A stretch of DNA of 58,289 nucleotides, from NCBI GenBank assembly GCA_036555125.1, contig DATBLY010000068.1:1-58289 (forward strand). Direction: 5' to 3'. Positions 18,550-28,200 of the stretch are shown in pieces. The translations under genes and the position numbers were made by a program. Positions within the stretch are counted from its first letter, which is position 1; each line of letters opens with the position of its first letter. A model generated the notes under the pieces. The model was not told the origin of the DNA, ran no database searches, and saw only the letters and a list, made by a program, of their open reading frames with translations. This DNA is from DATBLY01 sp036555125. Its GTDB lineage: Bacteria; Actinomycetota; UBA4738; HRBIN12.

Positions 18550-19395
18550 TCAGGAACCTCCTCCCGCGATGTGCGGGAGGAGGTCCACCAGGAACCGTCC
18601 CACCGCCGGCGCGGTCTCGTTGCCCACGCGCACGACCTCGTCGTGCTCGACGTGCTCGCCGAGGGCGTTCGTCACCATGGTCAGGCCGAGCACCCGCATC
18701 TCCAGCGCCCGCGCCGGCATGACCTCCGGCACGGTCGACATCCCGACGACCGTGGCGCCGGCGAGCGCCAGCAGACGGAGCTCGGTCGGGGTCTCGAACG
18801 CCGGGCCGGCCATCGCCGCGTACACGCCCGCCTCGATCCGCAGCCCCAACGCGCGTCCGCGCTCGAGCGCCAGGGACGCCAGGTCCGCATCGTAGGCGTC
18901 CCGCATCCCGACGAACGCCGGCATCCCGTCGGGGTACCGCCACCCGCGCAGCGGCGCCGCGCCCATCAGGTTCAGGTGGTCGGTGAGCACCACGACGGTC
19001 CCGGCGGGAAGATCCGGGTGGAGCCCGCCCGCCGCGGCCGTCACCACCAGGGTCCGCGCGCCGAGGGCATGCGCAAGCCGCGGGAGGAGCGCGGGGGCGT
19101 CCATCCCGTAACCCTCGTAGAAGTGGACCCGCCCGGAGTACGTCGCGACCGGGACCCCGGCGAGGCGCCCCAACGTGAGCGTCCCGGCATGACCGGGGAC
19201 GCCGGGCGGCGGGAACCCCGGAAGATCGGTGAACGCGAACGTCGCCTCGGGGACGAGCGCCTCCCCGAGGGCGGGACCCAGGCCCGACCCCAGGATCAGC
19301 GCGACCGAGGGCTCGAGCGCCGTGCGCGTGCGCACCAGCGCGGCCCCCTGCTCCGCGAGATCGTCACCCGGTCCCGGCAGCCCCGCCGAGGTCAC
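18550..19395 (-). CDS. punA: Purine nucleoside phosphorylase
   Basis: The 281-residue enzyme phosphorolyses purine nucleosides. Family signatures: LILGSGLGP for the phosphate site, GHAGTLTLGRLAG, YSGRVHFYEGY, VTAAAGGLHPDLPAG, AGPAFETPTELR and VGMSTVPEVMPAR followed by the base-binding Asn in MVTNALG. That pattern fits the trimeric PNP/MTA phosphorylase family, more like PNP. The GTG start overlaps the stop of the isomerase gene as GTGA. The frame is open far upstream but only this part is coherent. Confidence 0.92.
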   Translation of the reverse strand: MTSAGLPGPGDDLAEQGAALVRTRTALEPSVALILGSGLGPALGEALVPEATFAFTDLPGFPPPGVPGHAGTLTLGRLAGVPVATYSGRVHFYEGYGMDAPALLPRLAHALGARTLVVTAAAGGLHPDLPAGTVVVLTDHLNLMGAAPLRGWRYPDGMPAFVGMRDAYDADLASLALERGRALGLRIEAGVYAAMAGPAFETPTELRLLALAGATVVGMSTVPEVMPARALEMRVLGLTMVTNALGEHVEHDEVVRVGNETAPAVGRFLVDLLPHIAGGGS

Positions 19396-20456
19396 CCGGC
19401 GCCACCCGCCAGCGCGGCCTTCAGGCGCTCGATCACCTCGACGGGCGTCGGATCGATGGCGTGCGCCAACGCCACGTAGACGCTCGTCAGGTCTCCCACG
19501 GCGATCAGGGACATCAGCTGCGCCAACGGCGACGCGCCCTCCCCCCAGACCTCGTCGGTGAGCGCGCCGGCGCCCCGCGCGACGTCGAGGGAGAGCGGGA
19601 ACCGCGGCGGGAGCTCCGGATCCTCGTCCGCGTGGCGCAGCGCGATCACGAACGACCGGTCGCCGTTCCGGTCGGCCCAACCCACCAGCTCGTTGTGGTC
19701 GAGCTCCGACATCGACGACCACCATGCCGGGATCTTGGCGTTCTCGTTCAGCTGCGTCTTCCAGCGCATCGCGGCGACGGCGCCGATGCCGTCGGCACCC
19801 CAGATCACCGGCGTCCGATCCGCGATCCGCGTCGCGAGCCCCTTCGCCGGGTTCCGCTCCGTGGGCACGCCCGGGGCGGACCCGGCCATCACGTCGGCGA
19901 CCCGGTCGATCGCCTCGCTCACATCGTCCTCGAGCCTGGGAAGGAGCCCCGTCGACGCGAGCGCGCCGAGCGACGCGAACCCCAGGTGCCCCAGGGCCGC
20001 CCGCGGCTGCGCGCCGCCGGGGACGGGCACGACCGGGATCCCGGCGGTGCTCGCCTCGTCCGCGATCGTGCCGCCCGACGTGATCACCAGCACGCGGCAT
20101 CCGCGGACGACGGCTTCCCGGAAGCTCGCGAGGGTCTCGGCCGTGTTGCCCGAGTAGGAGGAGCACACCACGAGCGTGTGCGGGCCCGCGTACTCGGGCA
20201 GGACCGGCGATCGGTTGACCTCGACCGGAACGCCGAGGCGGCCCCGGAAGACGGACCGGACGACGTCCCCGGCGACGGCCGACCCCCCCATGCCGCAGAA
20301 CAGCACCGCCGTCGCCCCGTCGGCCGTCGGAAGGTCGCCGATCGCACGCGACGCGTCGAACGCGGCCCGGCAGTCGCGCGGGAGCCCGAGCACCGCCCCG
20401 AGCATGTCCTGCGGGTCGCCCGACCGTAGGGCCTCGACATCGTCGAGGTTCGTCAC
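19392..20456 (-). CDS. Bifunctional phosphoglucose/phosphomannose isomerase, SIS domain
   Basis: The 354 residues carry an N-terminal SIS domain (FCGMGGSAVAGD, CSSYSGNTAETL) and the C-terminal active-site segments LNENAKIPAW and SELDHNELVGW of the bifunctional PGI/PMI family, which interconverts fructose-6-P with glucose-6-P and mannose-6-P. The GTG start overlaps the Trm112-like stop as GTGA. Together with manB this provides mannose-1-phosphate, the precursor for GDP-mannose and the wall polymers encoded further along. Confidence 0.9.
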   Translation of the reverse strand: MTNLDDVEALRSGDPQDMLGAVLGLPRDCRAAFDASRAIGDLPTADGATAVLFCGMGGSAVAGDVVRSVFRGRLGVPVEVNRSPVLPEYAGPHTLVVCSSYSGNTAETLASFREAVVRGCRVLVITSGGTIADEASTAGIPVVPVPGGAQPRAALGHLGFASLGALASTGLLPRLEDDVSEAIDRVADVMAGSAPGVPTERNPAKGLATRIADRTPVIWGADGIGAVAAMRWKTQLNENAKIPAWWSSMSELDHNELVGWADRNGDRSFVIALRHADEDPELPPRFPLSLDVARGAGALTDEVWGEGASPLAQLMSLIAVGDLTSVYVALAHAIDPTPVEVIERLKAALAGGAG

Positions 20457-20635
20457 CGGCGCCCGCCCGCGGGCTTCTCGGCCTCGTCGATCAACATCAC
20501 GGGGATGTCGTCGCGGACCGGATACCGGTACCCGCACGTCCGGCAGACGATGACCTGTTCGGCCTCGTGGTAGTCGATCTCGCCCCGGTCGTTCGGGCAG
20601 ACGAGGATCTCGAGCAGCTGCGGGTCGAGCGTCAC
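20453..20635 (-). CDS. Trm112-like zinc-ribbon protein
   Basis: A 60-residue Trm112/UPF0434 protein. One Cys is in LLEILVCPNDRGE and a CxxC is in VCRTCGYRYPVRDDIPVML, so three cysteines are visible and the usual first CPxC has Asn-Asp in place of its second cysteine. Proteins of this type activate methyltransferases in eukaryotes; the bacterial role is unclear. It is joined by GTGA overlaps on both sides, to manB upstream and the isomerase gene downstream, an order shared by many actinobacteria. Confidence 0.85.
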   Translation of the reverse strand: MTLDPQLLEILVCPNDRGEIDYHEAEQVIVCRTCGYRYPVRDDIPVMLIDEAEKPAGGRR

Positions 20636-21999
20636 GTGTCGTCTCCTCCCTCGGGACCGCGGATCAGCCGGAGCAGCGTCGAGGTCCGTTCCTCGAGGAG
20701 CTCGGCGGTCCGAGCCTCGACGTTCAGGCGCAGCAGCGGCTCCGTGTTGGACGGACGCACGTTGCACCACCAGTCGTCGAACTCTACCGTCAGCCCGTCG
20801 AGCCGATCCTGACGTCCCTCGGCGAGCGCGGTGGCGATCTCCTCGATCTTGGCCCGCGGATCCTCGACCGTGGAGTTGATCTCCCCCGAGTCGAAGTAGC
20901 GGCGGAACGGGCGCAGCAGCTCGGACAACGACACGCCGGCACCGGAGAGCTCCCCCAGCACGACGACGGCCGCGATCAGCCCCGAGTCCGCCCGGTAGTT
21001 CTCGCGGAAGTAGTAGTGGCCCGAGTGCTCGCCGCCGAAGATCGCGCCCGTCTCCGCCATCACGTCCTTGATGAAGGAGTGGCCGACGCGGGTCCGGAAG
21101 GGGACGCCGCCTTCCTCGCGGATCACCTCGGGGACCACCCAGGAGCAGATGAGGTTGTACAGGATCGTCGCGCCCGGCTCCCGCCGGAGCATCGCGCGCG
21201 CCACGAGCGCGGTGACGAGCGAGCCGCTCACGTCCTCCGCGCGCTCGTCCACCAGGAACACGCGATCCGCGTCGCCGTCGAAGGCGAGGCCGATGTCGGC
21301 GCCCTGCTCGGTCACCGCCGCCCGCAGGAACCGCTGGTTCTCCGGATCGATCGGATCCGCGGGATGGTTGGGGAAGGTCCCGTCGAGCTCGGGGAACAGG
21401 TACGTGACCGTCACGGGAAGGCGTTCGAGGACCGCCGGCGCGACCAGCCCGCCCATCCCGTTGGCGGTGTCGACCGCGAGGCGGAGCGGGCGGATCGCGT
21501 CGACGTCGACGAACCCCAGCACGTGCTCCACGTAACGGTCGAGCAGGTCGCGCCGTTCCACGGATCCCCGATCGGGGACCGGCGGCGGCTCCGGCGCCTC
21601 GACCGCGGCCCGGATCTCGCGCAGCCCCGTGTCCTGTCCGACCGGCTTCGCGCCGGCCAGACAGAACTTCAGGCCGTTGTACTCCTTGGGGTTGTGGCTC
21701 GCGGTGATCATGACCCCGGGCAGCCCGAGCGAGCCGGAGGCGAAGTAGAGGAGGTCGGTCGAGGCGAGTCCGAGGTCCACCACGTTCGCGCCGCGGCCGG
21801 TGGCGCCGTCGGCGAACGCCGACGCGAACCCGTCCGAGGAGAGCCGGCTATCCCGCCCGATCAGGATCGACGGGGCGGCGGACCAGTCGGCGAACGCCTG
21901 CCCGATCCGGCGGACGAGGTCCTCGTCCAGGTCGGCCGGGACGACCCCGCGGATGTCGTACGCCTTGAAGACGCGATCGAGATCCGACGAGGTCCGCAC
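20632..21999 (-). CDS. manB: Phosphomannomutase/phosphoglucomutase
   Basis: The 455-residue enzyme of the alpha-D-phosphohexomutase family moves phosphate between positions 6 and 1 of mannose or glucose. All four signature loops are present: the phosphoserine loop TASHNP (S101), the Mg-binding DGDADR (241-246), the sugar-binding GEHSGH (323-328) and the phosphate-binding RPSNTEP near the C-terminus. The GTG start has TAGGAT six bases upstream; AGGA within it could also serve as a weak ribosome site. It heads a run of five tightly packed genes down to ahcY and the 211-residue hypothetical gene. Confidence 0.95.
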   Translation of the reverse strand: MRTSSDLDRVFKAYDIRGVVPADLDEDLVRRIGQAFADWSAAPSILIGRDSRLSSDGFASAFADGATGRGANVVDLGLASTDLLYFASGSLGLPGVMITASHNPKEYNGLKFCLAGAKPVGQDTGLREIRAAVEAPEPPPVPDRGSVERRDLLDRYVEHVLGFVDVDAIRPLRLAVDTANGMGGLVAPAVLERLPVTVTYLFPELDGTFPNHPADPIDPENQRFLRAAVTEQGADIGLAFDGDADRVFLVDERAEDVSGSLVTALVARAMLRREPGATILYNLICSWVVPEVIREEGGVPFRTRVGHSFIKDVMAETGAIFGGEHSGHYYFRENYRADSGLIAAVVVLGELSGAGVSLSELLRPFRRYFDSGEINSTVEDPRAKIEEIATALAEGRQDRLDGLTVEFDDWWCNVRPSNTEPLLRLNVEARTAELLEERTSTLLRLIRGPEGGDDT

Positions 22000-22005
22000 G
22001 ACCGC

Positions 22006-22011
22006 ATCCTA
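22006..22011 (-). promoter_or_regulatory. Leaderless -10 box TAGGAT of manB
   Basis: TAGGAT, six bases, then GTG; this would drive manB, the Trm112-like gene, the isomerase gene, punA and ahcY. Confidence 0.5.
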
Positions 22012-22059
22012 CGAAGGTGCCGCGCGCGGCGTCAGGGCGGGGGTGGGACGACGATCCGG

Positions 22060-22242
22060 CTACTTCTGGACCACGAGCCCGATGACGGAGTTGAGCGGGA
22101 CCTGCTCGCCGTCGCGGTACCACCACTTGGCCTCGCAGAGGTGGCACGTCGTGAAGGCGAGGTCGCGCCCGCTCACCGCCATCGTGATGGTGATCAGGTC
22201 GCCGGATCGGCAGTGAGGGCAGCTTCCGTTGGTGTCTGACAT
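22060..22242 (-). CDS. Small zinc-ribbon protein
   Basis: I cannot name a family. The 60-residue product has two CxxC knuckles, SCPHCRSGD near the N-terminus and TTCHLCEAKWWYR in the middle, which should bind one zinc. It ends in a hydrophobic strand, VIGLVVQK. The ATG at 22242 is chosen because the region coding for a coherent ribbon begins there; an in-frame ATG at 22281 would add 13 residues. No strong ribosome site or -10 box is seen. It lies between DUF3499 and manB on the same strand. Confidence 0.65.
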   Translation of the reverse strand: MSDTNGSCPHCRSGDLITITMAVSGRDLAFTTCHLCEAKWWYRDGEQVPLNSVIGLVVQK

Positions 22243-22369
22243 CGTGCCATCAGGGTGCCCGAAGCTCGCGACCCGGGCCATAGCACGTCGCGGCCGAATC
22301 TCCTGGGCACTCCGAGCGGCGCCTCGCATGGGCCGCGACCACCCGCAGGCATCCCCCGGGGTCCGCGGG

Positions 22370-22389
22370 CCTCCGTCGAACGACGGAGG
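22370..22389 (-). terminator. Hairpin terminator after DUF3499
   Basis: A 9-bp perfect stem CCTCCGTCG/CGACGGAGG with an AA centre lies 12 bases downstream of the DUF3499 stop. Confidence 0.6.
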
Positions 22390-22401
22390 GACGTTCGGAC
22401 C

Positions 22402-22614
22402 TCAGCCGGTGAGGGCCGGCGCCGGGTTCCGCAGGTCGCGCACGGTCCAACCGACCGGCGCGGACATGCGGGCGACGTGCTCCTCGCACAGATCCAGCAG
22501 GTTCGGATCGGGTTCGGCGAACAGATCGGCCACGAGGACCTCTCGCTCGTCGTACCGGAGGGAGACCGTGACCGACGGGGCGCTCCCGCATCGCATCTTC
22601 GCGCACCTGCGCAC
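22402..22614 (-). CDS. DUF3499 family small Cys-containing protein
   Basis: A 70-residue protein of the DUF3499 family, restricted to actinobacteria as far as I know. It starts RRCAKMRCG, where family members have a CSRxGC-like pair, and continues with YDEREVLVADLF and LDLCEEHVARMSAPVGW; the four Cys/His positions suggest metal binding. Function unknown. The GTG at 22614 is preferred because TAGCGT lies six bases before it, and the N-terminal Cys pair needs it. A perfect palindrome at 22627-22644 abuts the -10 box. The family commonly sits beside manB and whiB2-type genes in actinobacteria, as here. Confidence 0.78.
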   Translation of the reverse strand: MRRCAKMRCGSAPSVTVSLRYDEREVLVADLFAEPDPNLLDLCEEHVARMSAPVGWTVRDLRNPAPALTG

Positions 22615-22620
22615 GCGCGC

Positions 22621-22626
22621 ACGCTA
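22621..22626 (-). promoter_or_regulatory. Leaderless -10 box TAGCGT of DUF3499
   Basis: TAGCGT, six bases, then GTG, directly beside the palindrome at 22627-22644. Confidence 0.55.
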
Positions 22627-22644
22627 GATCACACGGATGTGATC
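22627..22644. promoter_or_regulatory. Operator candidate GATCACA-CGGA-TGTGATC
   Basis: Perfect 7-bp arms with a 4-base spacer, abutting the DUF3499 -10 box and so covering the -10 to -35 region. The same core TCACA-N4-TGTGA occurs before whiB at 29036-29053. The binding protein is not known. Confidence 0.6.
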
Positions 22645-22670
22645 CGCAAGCATCCGGGGACCCGGATCGG

Positions 22671-23726
22671 TCAGACCACGAAGACCCGCGTCCCGATCGG
22701 GACCTGCGGGTACAGCGCCTCGACGTCGGACATGTACATCCGGATGCAGCCGTGGGACGCGTCGGTCCCGATCGAGTTCACGTCGTAGGTCCCGTGGATG
22801 CGGATCCCGGGCGCGTCCAGGTACAGGGCGCGCGTCCCGAGCGGGTTGCCCGGGCCGGGCGGGATCGACATCGGGAGGTCCGCACCCCAGGTGTCCGGCG
22901 CGGGGTTGTACCAGGTGGGGTTCTCCGCCTTGTTGACGATCGTCCACTGGCCCGAGGGGGTCACGTATCCGGCGGCCGCCGTCGCGACCGGGTAGTGATG
23001 CACGAGGTCGAACCCGTCGTAGAGGTACAGCTCGTTGATGCTGCGGTCGACCACGATCGTCTTGCCGAGCCTCGCGTCGGGGATCTTCGGTCGGAGTCCG
23101 TGGACCGGCAGCCGCACGGTGCTCGCGACCTCGTCCAGCGCGGCGAGCAAGCGCTGCGTCGCGAGGTTGCGCCCGAGGGCCTGGCCGCGCCGGGAGTGAT
23201 GGAACGTGACCTCGCCGTCCTCGAACAGCACCTCGGCGTCGACCGGCGCGACGGCGACCTCGTCCGCGACCCGATCGACGAGCGACGAGACCGAGCCGCC
23301 GTCGAACGTGAGCGCCACGTCGACGTCGACCGGCTCGTGTCGCCAGCGGTGCCAGACGCGCGAGAGGAACCCCACCGAGGACGTCGCATCGAGGGCCTCG
23401 TCGACCGCGGTCTCGACGTCGGCGCCCTGCCCGAGCTGGCGCGGCGTGATCGTCCATGCTCGGTCCGCGGCGAGCACCTGGATGGGAGCGTCGAGCCGCC
23501 CGGCGGCCGCCCCCTCGACCGCGTCGATCGCCTGCGAACGCGTCATCCCACCGACGTCGATCCCGCCGACGGTCACCCCGGGAAGGATCCGGTCCGCGGT
23601 CGCGCGATCGTAGCGATAGGCGGCGTACGCGGCGCCGGCGACGGACAGCAGCACGATGGCGGCCGCGACCGTGACGACCACGACCGCGCCCCGGAAGCGT
23701 CGTTTGGCGTGTCTTCCTCGCTCCAT
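22671..23726 (-). CDS. L,D-transpeptidase with N-terminal peptidoglycan-binding-type domain
   Basis: The 351-residue protein has a basic N-terminus, a membrane anchor (about 10-36), an extracytoplasmic domain of the VanW-associated peptidoglycan-binding type (from VTVGGIDVGGMTRSQA on) and a C-terminal YkuD domain. The catalytic set is H311 in IHGTYD and H325-G326-C327 in SHGCIRM. It should form 3-3 cross-links or anchor proteins in the wall. The ATG at 23726 follows AGGCAGGATCCG; the reading frame upstream to 23843 gives no plausible extension. A TATCAT box at 23780-23785 gives a leader of about 47 bases. Confidence 0.92.
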   Translation of the reverse strand: MERGRHAKRRFRGAVVVVTVAAAIVLLSVAGAAYAAYRYDRATADRILPGVTVGGIDVGGMTRSQAIDAVEGAAAGRLDAPIQVLAADRAWTITPRQLGQGADVETAVDEALDATSSVGFLSRVWHRWRHEPVDVDVALTFDGGSVSSLVDRVADEVAVAPVDAEVLFEDGEVTFHHSRRGQALGRNLATQRLLAALDEVASTVRLPVHGLRPKIPDARLGKTIVVDRSINELYLYDGFDLVHHYPVATAAAGYVTPSGQWTIVNKAENPTWYNPAPDTWGADLPMSIPPGPGNPLGTRALYLDAPGIRIHGTYDVNSIGTDASHGCIRMYMSDVEALYPQVPIGTRVFVV

Positions 23727-23779
23727 CGGATCCTGCCTGACGGGATGGTCGAACCGACGGGGAGTTCGCCGGTCCGACG

Positions 23780-23785
23780 ATGATA
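23780..23785 (-). promoter_or_regulatory. -10 box candidate TATCAT for the L,D-transpeptidase
   Basis: One of the most AT-rich -10 candidates in the window, 54 bases before the ATG on the minus strand. Confidence 0.5.
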
Positions 23786-23855
23786 ACGATTCACCCGGTT
23801 CCCGCACGAGCAACCGTCGCGTCGGCGGGGGATGTTCCCGCAACGCCCCCGATCC

Positions 23856-25241
23856 CTACACCGGGTCCGGGACCGGCACGCCCATCGCGAGCGCGTAGGT
23901 GGAGAGCCCGCTGTTCCCGAGCGAGGTGGACGCCGCCAGCGCGAGGACGGGGCCGTCGGCCGCGACCAGGATCGCGGCATCCGGCGCGCCGGCCCAGAAG
24001 CCCGCCGGGACCTGCAGCGCCCGTCCGGCCTCGATCCGCACGACGAGATCGTCCGGGCCGCCGGCCGCGAGCACTCGCAGCGTGACGGTCACCGGATCGT
24101 TCCCGGGATCGACGAGGATCAGGCCCGGGACGACCGGCTCGCCGATCGTCGCCGGCAGGACGACCCAGCGCTGCGCCGGAGCCCGCGCGCCGCCCGTCGC
24201 GGCCCAGTCGTTGCCGACGCCGATCGCCCGGAGGGCGGCCGACACCTGCGCGTCACCCTGCGTCACCACACCCACCGAGCCCGGGCCCTCGACCGGGATC
24301 GGGTACGTGGCCGCCGACGCCGGCCCCTGCCCGGCTTCGGTGAGCCCGCCGGCGGGGGTCGCCTCGTCCCCGGAGAGCAGCGTCGCGCCGAACTGCACCG
24401 GTTCCTCGCCCGGCACCATCAGCGAGAGCACGGTCTGGCCGGCTCCCGCACCGACCGGGAGGAACGCGGTCGACGCGAGCGCGTCCGACGCGAGGCTCGC
24501 CCGGATCCCACCGTCGCGTCCGATCCCGAGGCTCGCGACCGCGACGCGCCCGATCGACGCGTCGACCTCGGAGCCCAGCGCCGCCTCACCGAGCGCCAAC
24601 GTGTTCAGCCGGATCGCGCGGCTGCGATGCGCCGGCAGGATCACGTCGTTGACCGCGGAGTCGCGGATCGGGGCCCGGGTCTTCGTCAGCAGGACCACGT
24701 CGAACGCCGCGGGCGTGTCGAAGGGGTTCATCACGACGAGGTAGGCGTCCTGTCCCTGCTCGGTCGTCCCGTCGGGCGCGTACCACCGTTGGCCCGCGGA
24801 CGCGGCGCAGGGCTCGGACGCCACCCCGATCTCGCCGGCCCCCCCCTGGGCGACCCAGCCGGCGGCGAGCCAGCCACCGAAGAACTCCACGAACGTCGAG
24901 GCGGCGCGGGTCTTCGCGACGACGTCGACCGTCCGCGTCGTCCCCGGATCGACCGTGACGGTGACGGGCTTGCGCGGGCGTCCCGACGTGAGCGCCGTCA
25001 GCCGGGCCGTCACCGGGGCGTCTCCCGGGTTCGCGAGGTGGATCTGGACCTGCCACTTCGGCCCGCCGCCGTGCGGACACGACCATGCCCCGGAGGTGGC
25101 GACCCCGGGCTCCGGGCCGCCCTCGGGCGATGTCCCGAGCCCTCGTTCGAGCGCGAAGCCCCCGCCCACCACGACCACGACGGTCAGCAGCGCCAGCCAC
25201 CCCTGCCCCCGTGCCCGGTCGCGGTGACGCTCGGCCCTCAC
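23856..25241 (-). CDS. DUF5719 family membrane-anchored protein
   Basis: The 461 residues comprise a short basic cytoplasmic tail, one membrane helix (about 14-31) and a long beta-rich extracytoplasmic part with repeated stretches of the kind WQVQIHLANPGDAPVTARLT and PVVPGLILVDPGNDPVTVTL, typical of DUF5719. Function unknown. Related genes lie next to a large glycosyltransferase and a whiB gene in many actinobacteria, as here, which hints at an envelope-glycan role. The GTG start overlaps the glycosyltransferase stop as GTGA. Confidence 0.75.
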   Translation of the reverse strand: MRAERHRDRARGQGWLALLTVVVVVGGGFALERGLGTSPEGGPEPGVATSGAWSCPHGGGPKWQVQIHLANPGDAPVTARLTALTSGRPRKPVTVTVDPGTTRTVDVVAKTRAASTFVEFFGGWLAAGWVAQGGAGEIGVASEPCAASAGQRWYAPDGTTEQGQDAYLVVMNPFDTPAAFDVVLLTKTRAPIRDSAVNDVILPAHRSRAIRLNTLALGEAALGSEVDASIGRVAVASLGIGRDGGIRASLASDALASTAFLPVGAGAGQTVLSLMVPGEEPVQFGATLLSGDEATPAGGLTEAGQGPASAATYPIPVEGPGSVGVVTQGDAQVSAALRAIGVGNDWAATGGARAPAQRWVVLPATIGEPVVPGLILVDPGNDPVTVTLRVLAAGGPDDLVVRIEAGRALQVPAGFWAGAPDAAILVAADGPVLALAASTSLGNSGLSTYALAMGVPVPDPV

Positions 25242-28200
25242 GGCTGCGTCCCCGGGCTCACCGGCTCGTACCGGGAGACGGGCTTGCGCGTGATCCAGAG
25301 CGCCGCGAGCCACAGGACCGCCAGCAGCACGATCTCGACGGTCCGGATCGCCTGCGCGGTGTAGCGGATGCGGAGTGCCCCTGCCTCGGCGGGGAACGAG
25401 ATCGACCAGCCGAAGGACACGCGAGAAGGGACGGCTCGCTCGGTCGCGATCAGCTCCCAATCCGGGTCGAAGGCGTCGCCGATCTGGACGATGCCGTCGG
25501 TGGGGGCGACGCCCTGCCATCCGCCCTCGACCGCCCGCAGCGGTACCGCGGTCGACGGCGGGATCGCCGCGATCGTCGCGAGATCCGCCGACGTGATCGT
25601 CCCGGCGTCCGACCCGGGGAGCACCGCCGCGGGCGGCATCGCGGCCCCGTTGCGATAGATCCTCAGACCCTTCTCGAGGACGAGGTCCAGGTCGACCTGT
25701 CGGTCGAGCAGGTCGGCGGCCGCCGGCGGCAGGTCGCCGCCCTCGGCCACGACGAACCGGACGCCGAGCGGCGCGAGCAAGGCGCCGCCGTGCTCCGTCG
25801 TCCCCGACAGGATCTCGTTCAGCGCCTCCTGGACGTAGGCGGCTCCTCCCCCGTTCACGGTGCGCCCGGTATCGATCGCCACGATGCCGTCGCGACCGGT
25901 CAGCGCGTAGCGGATCGTCGCCGGGCCCGCGGGCGCGACCGCCTGGGGGTCGCCACCCGGAGCGGGGAACCGGCGCTCATCATCGGCGCCGACCCACAGG
26001 ACGCGGAAGTCCCCACGCGCCTCGCTCGCGGTGACGGCCCAGGCCGCCGGCACGGCCGCCGGACCGCCCACGGCCCACCCCCCGACCATCGCGCTCGCCG
26101 CCTGAAGGAAGATCCCGGCGCCCAGCACGATCGCGAGCACACCGGTCGCGATCTGGCGCAGGCCGAAGGACTCGCGCCCCAGACCCCCCAGCGCCGACGC
26201 GAGGCCGAACCCGATCACGAACGCCTCGCCGACGGCGGCGAGCGACAGGTAGACGGGCGCGTTCGTGAGCGCGACCGGGAGGTACCCCGCGCTCCCGAGC
26301 CACGCGAGGGCCAGACCGGCCACCGCGCCAAGGATCGCGCGACCCGCAGCCCCCCGGTACCGCGGTCCGACCAGGGCGAACGCGACGACCGCGGCGATCG
26401 GCAGGAACGCGGCCACCACCCAGGTCCCCGGACCCCCACCGAGCGCCAGGCGGCCGAGATCGCCCAGGTCGGTGGTGCCGATCCCGGATCCGAGCGCCGC
26501 GCCGTCGTCCGCGAGGATCGTCGGGACGAAGGGGAAGAGCAGGAGCCCGGCGAGCACGACCGACCCCGCAGCGAGGACGACCCCGCGTCCGCGGGAGCGC
26601 CCGAACACGATCTGGATCGCGAGCATCACCGCGACGGCGATCACGACGCCCGGAACGAAGGCGGCCGCGAACGCGATCGTGACGCCCAGGCCCGCGGCGA
26701 AGCGCCATGGCCCCCCCGCTGGGGCATCCGGTCCGAAGGCGACCTCCAGTCGCTCGGCGATCGCGGGGAGCACCGCGATCGCGACGAGCGAGGCGATCCG
26801 CCCATCGGAGAACGACCAGAGCACGAGCGCCGACATGACGTACGCGGAGGCGGCCACGACGGCCGCGCCGGGCCGCGCCGTGAGGCGGGCGATCGCACGG
26901 TACGCCAGGACGCCGGCCAGCACCACGCCGCCGGCGAGCATGACCTTCTGCGCGATCGCGGTGCTGCCGAACGCCACCCAGGAGATCCCCCCCATCGCCC
27001 CCAGCGCCGGGCTCGCGGGCAGCGTGCCTCCGAGCGGCGTCGTCCGGAAGCCGGAGACGAGCTCCGCGAAGAACCCACGGAACGATCCGGGGAACGCCGG
27101 CAGCGCCCCGCCCGCCAGCGGCTCGGGGCCGATCAGCTGTCGGAACGCGACCGCCCCGATCAGGACGGCGAAGAACGACGCCACGAACACCGGGTGCCGC
27201 CCCACCAGCGACGCCGTCCGGTCCCGCAGCCGACGACCCGCCGAGACCTCGGCGTCCTCTTCGTCGATCTCGCGTTGCTCGTCGAGGATCCGCCCCGCGG
27301 ATTCGAACCATCTCGGCAGCCGCAACCCCCCGGTGTCCATGAACCGGCGGAGCTCCCGGTCGGGGACGCTTCGGACGGACTGCGCCTTCACGCGGCGCGC
27401 GAGCGTTCCCGGGAGGTGGATCAGGTTCCATCCCCACGCCGCCAGCAGGTCGAACGATTCCTCGAAGCGACGGGACAGCAGGAGGAAGATCAGCCGCACG
27501 AAGGACAGGAGCAGGTCGACGGGCAGGAGCCACAGCAGCGAGATCACCGAGGCGTTCTTGAGCAGCGACGCGAGCGCCGCGCGATCCTCGTAGTAGCGCT
27601 CGCTCCGGCGGCGCTGGCGCTCCCGCCGCTCTCCCGTCGCGCCGGACCGGCGATGGCGCGCCCGCGCCAGCGGGGTCATCAGCACCTTGAAGCCCGCGAG
27701 GCGCACGCGCCAACACAGATCGAGGTCGTCGTGCCTGGCGTCGAGCCGCTCGTCGAACAGCCCGACCCGGGTCCACGCCTCTCGGGAGATCAGCATGGCG
27801 CACGACGAGACGCAGAGCACCTCGAGCACCCGATCGAACTGACCCTGGTCGATCTCGCCGGGCTGCAACGGCGTGTAGGGATGTCCGAACCGGTCCGCGG
27901 AGCGGCCCACGTCGAGCAGGAGGTGAGGGTCTCGCCAGTCGACGACCTTCGCCCCCACCACGCCGACGTCCTCGACGCCGATGTCGTGGGCCGCCTCCAC
28001 CATGCGCGCGACCGCGTCCGGATCGAGGGCCGTGTCGTCGTGCAGGACCAGGAGATGGTCGGCCTCGCGCGCGGCGGGGATCGTGAGCGCGGCCCGCATC
28101 GCACCGGCGAACCCCGCTCGCTCGCGCAGCGCGATCACGCGGCGTTCTCCGAGGGCCTGCGTCAGGATCTCGACCGTTCCGTCACCGGACGCGTCGTCCA

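Noticed and set aside
18541..18600. SAH or SAM riboswitch before ahcY
   Set aside because: ahcY starts one base after the preceding stop codon, so no room for a leader exists.
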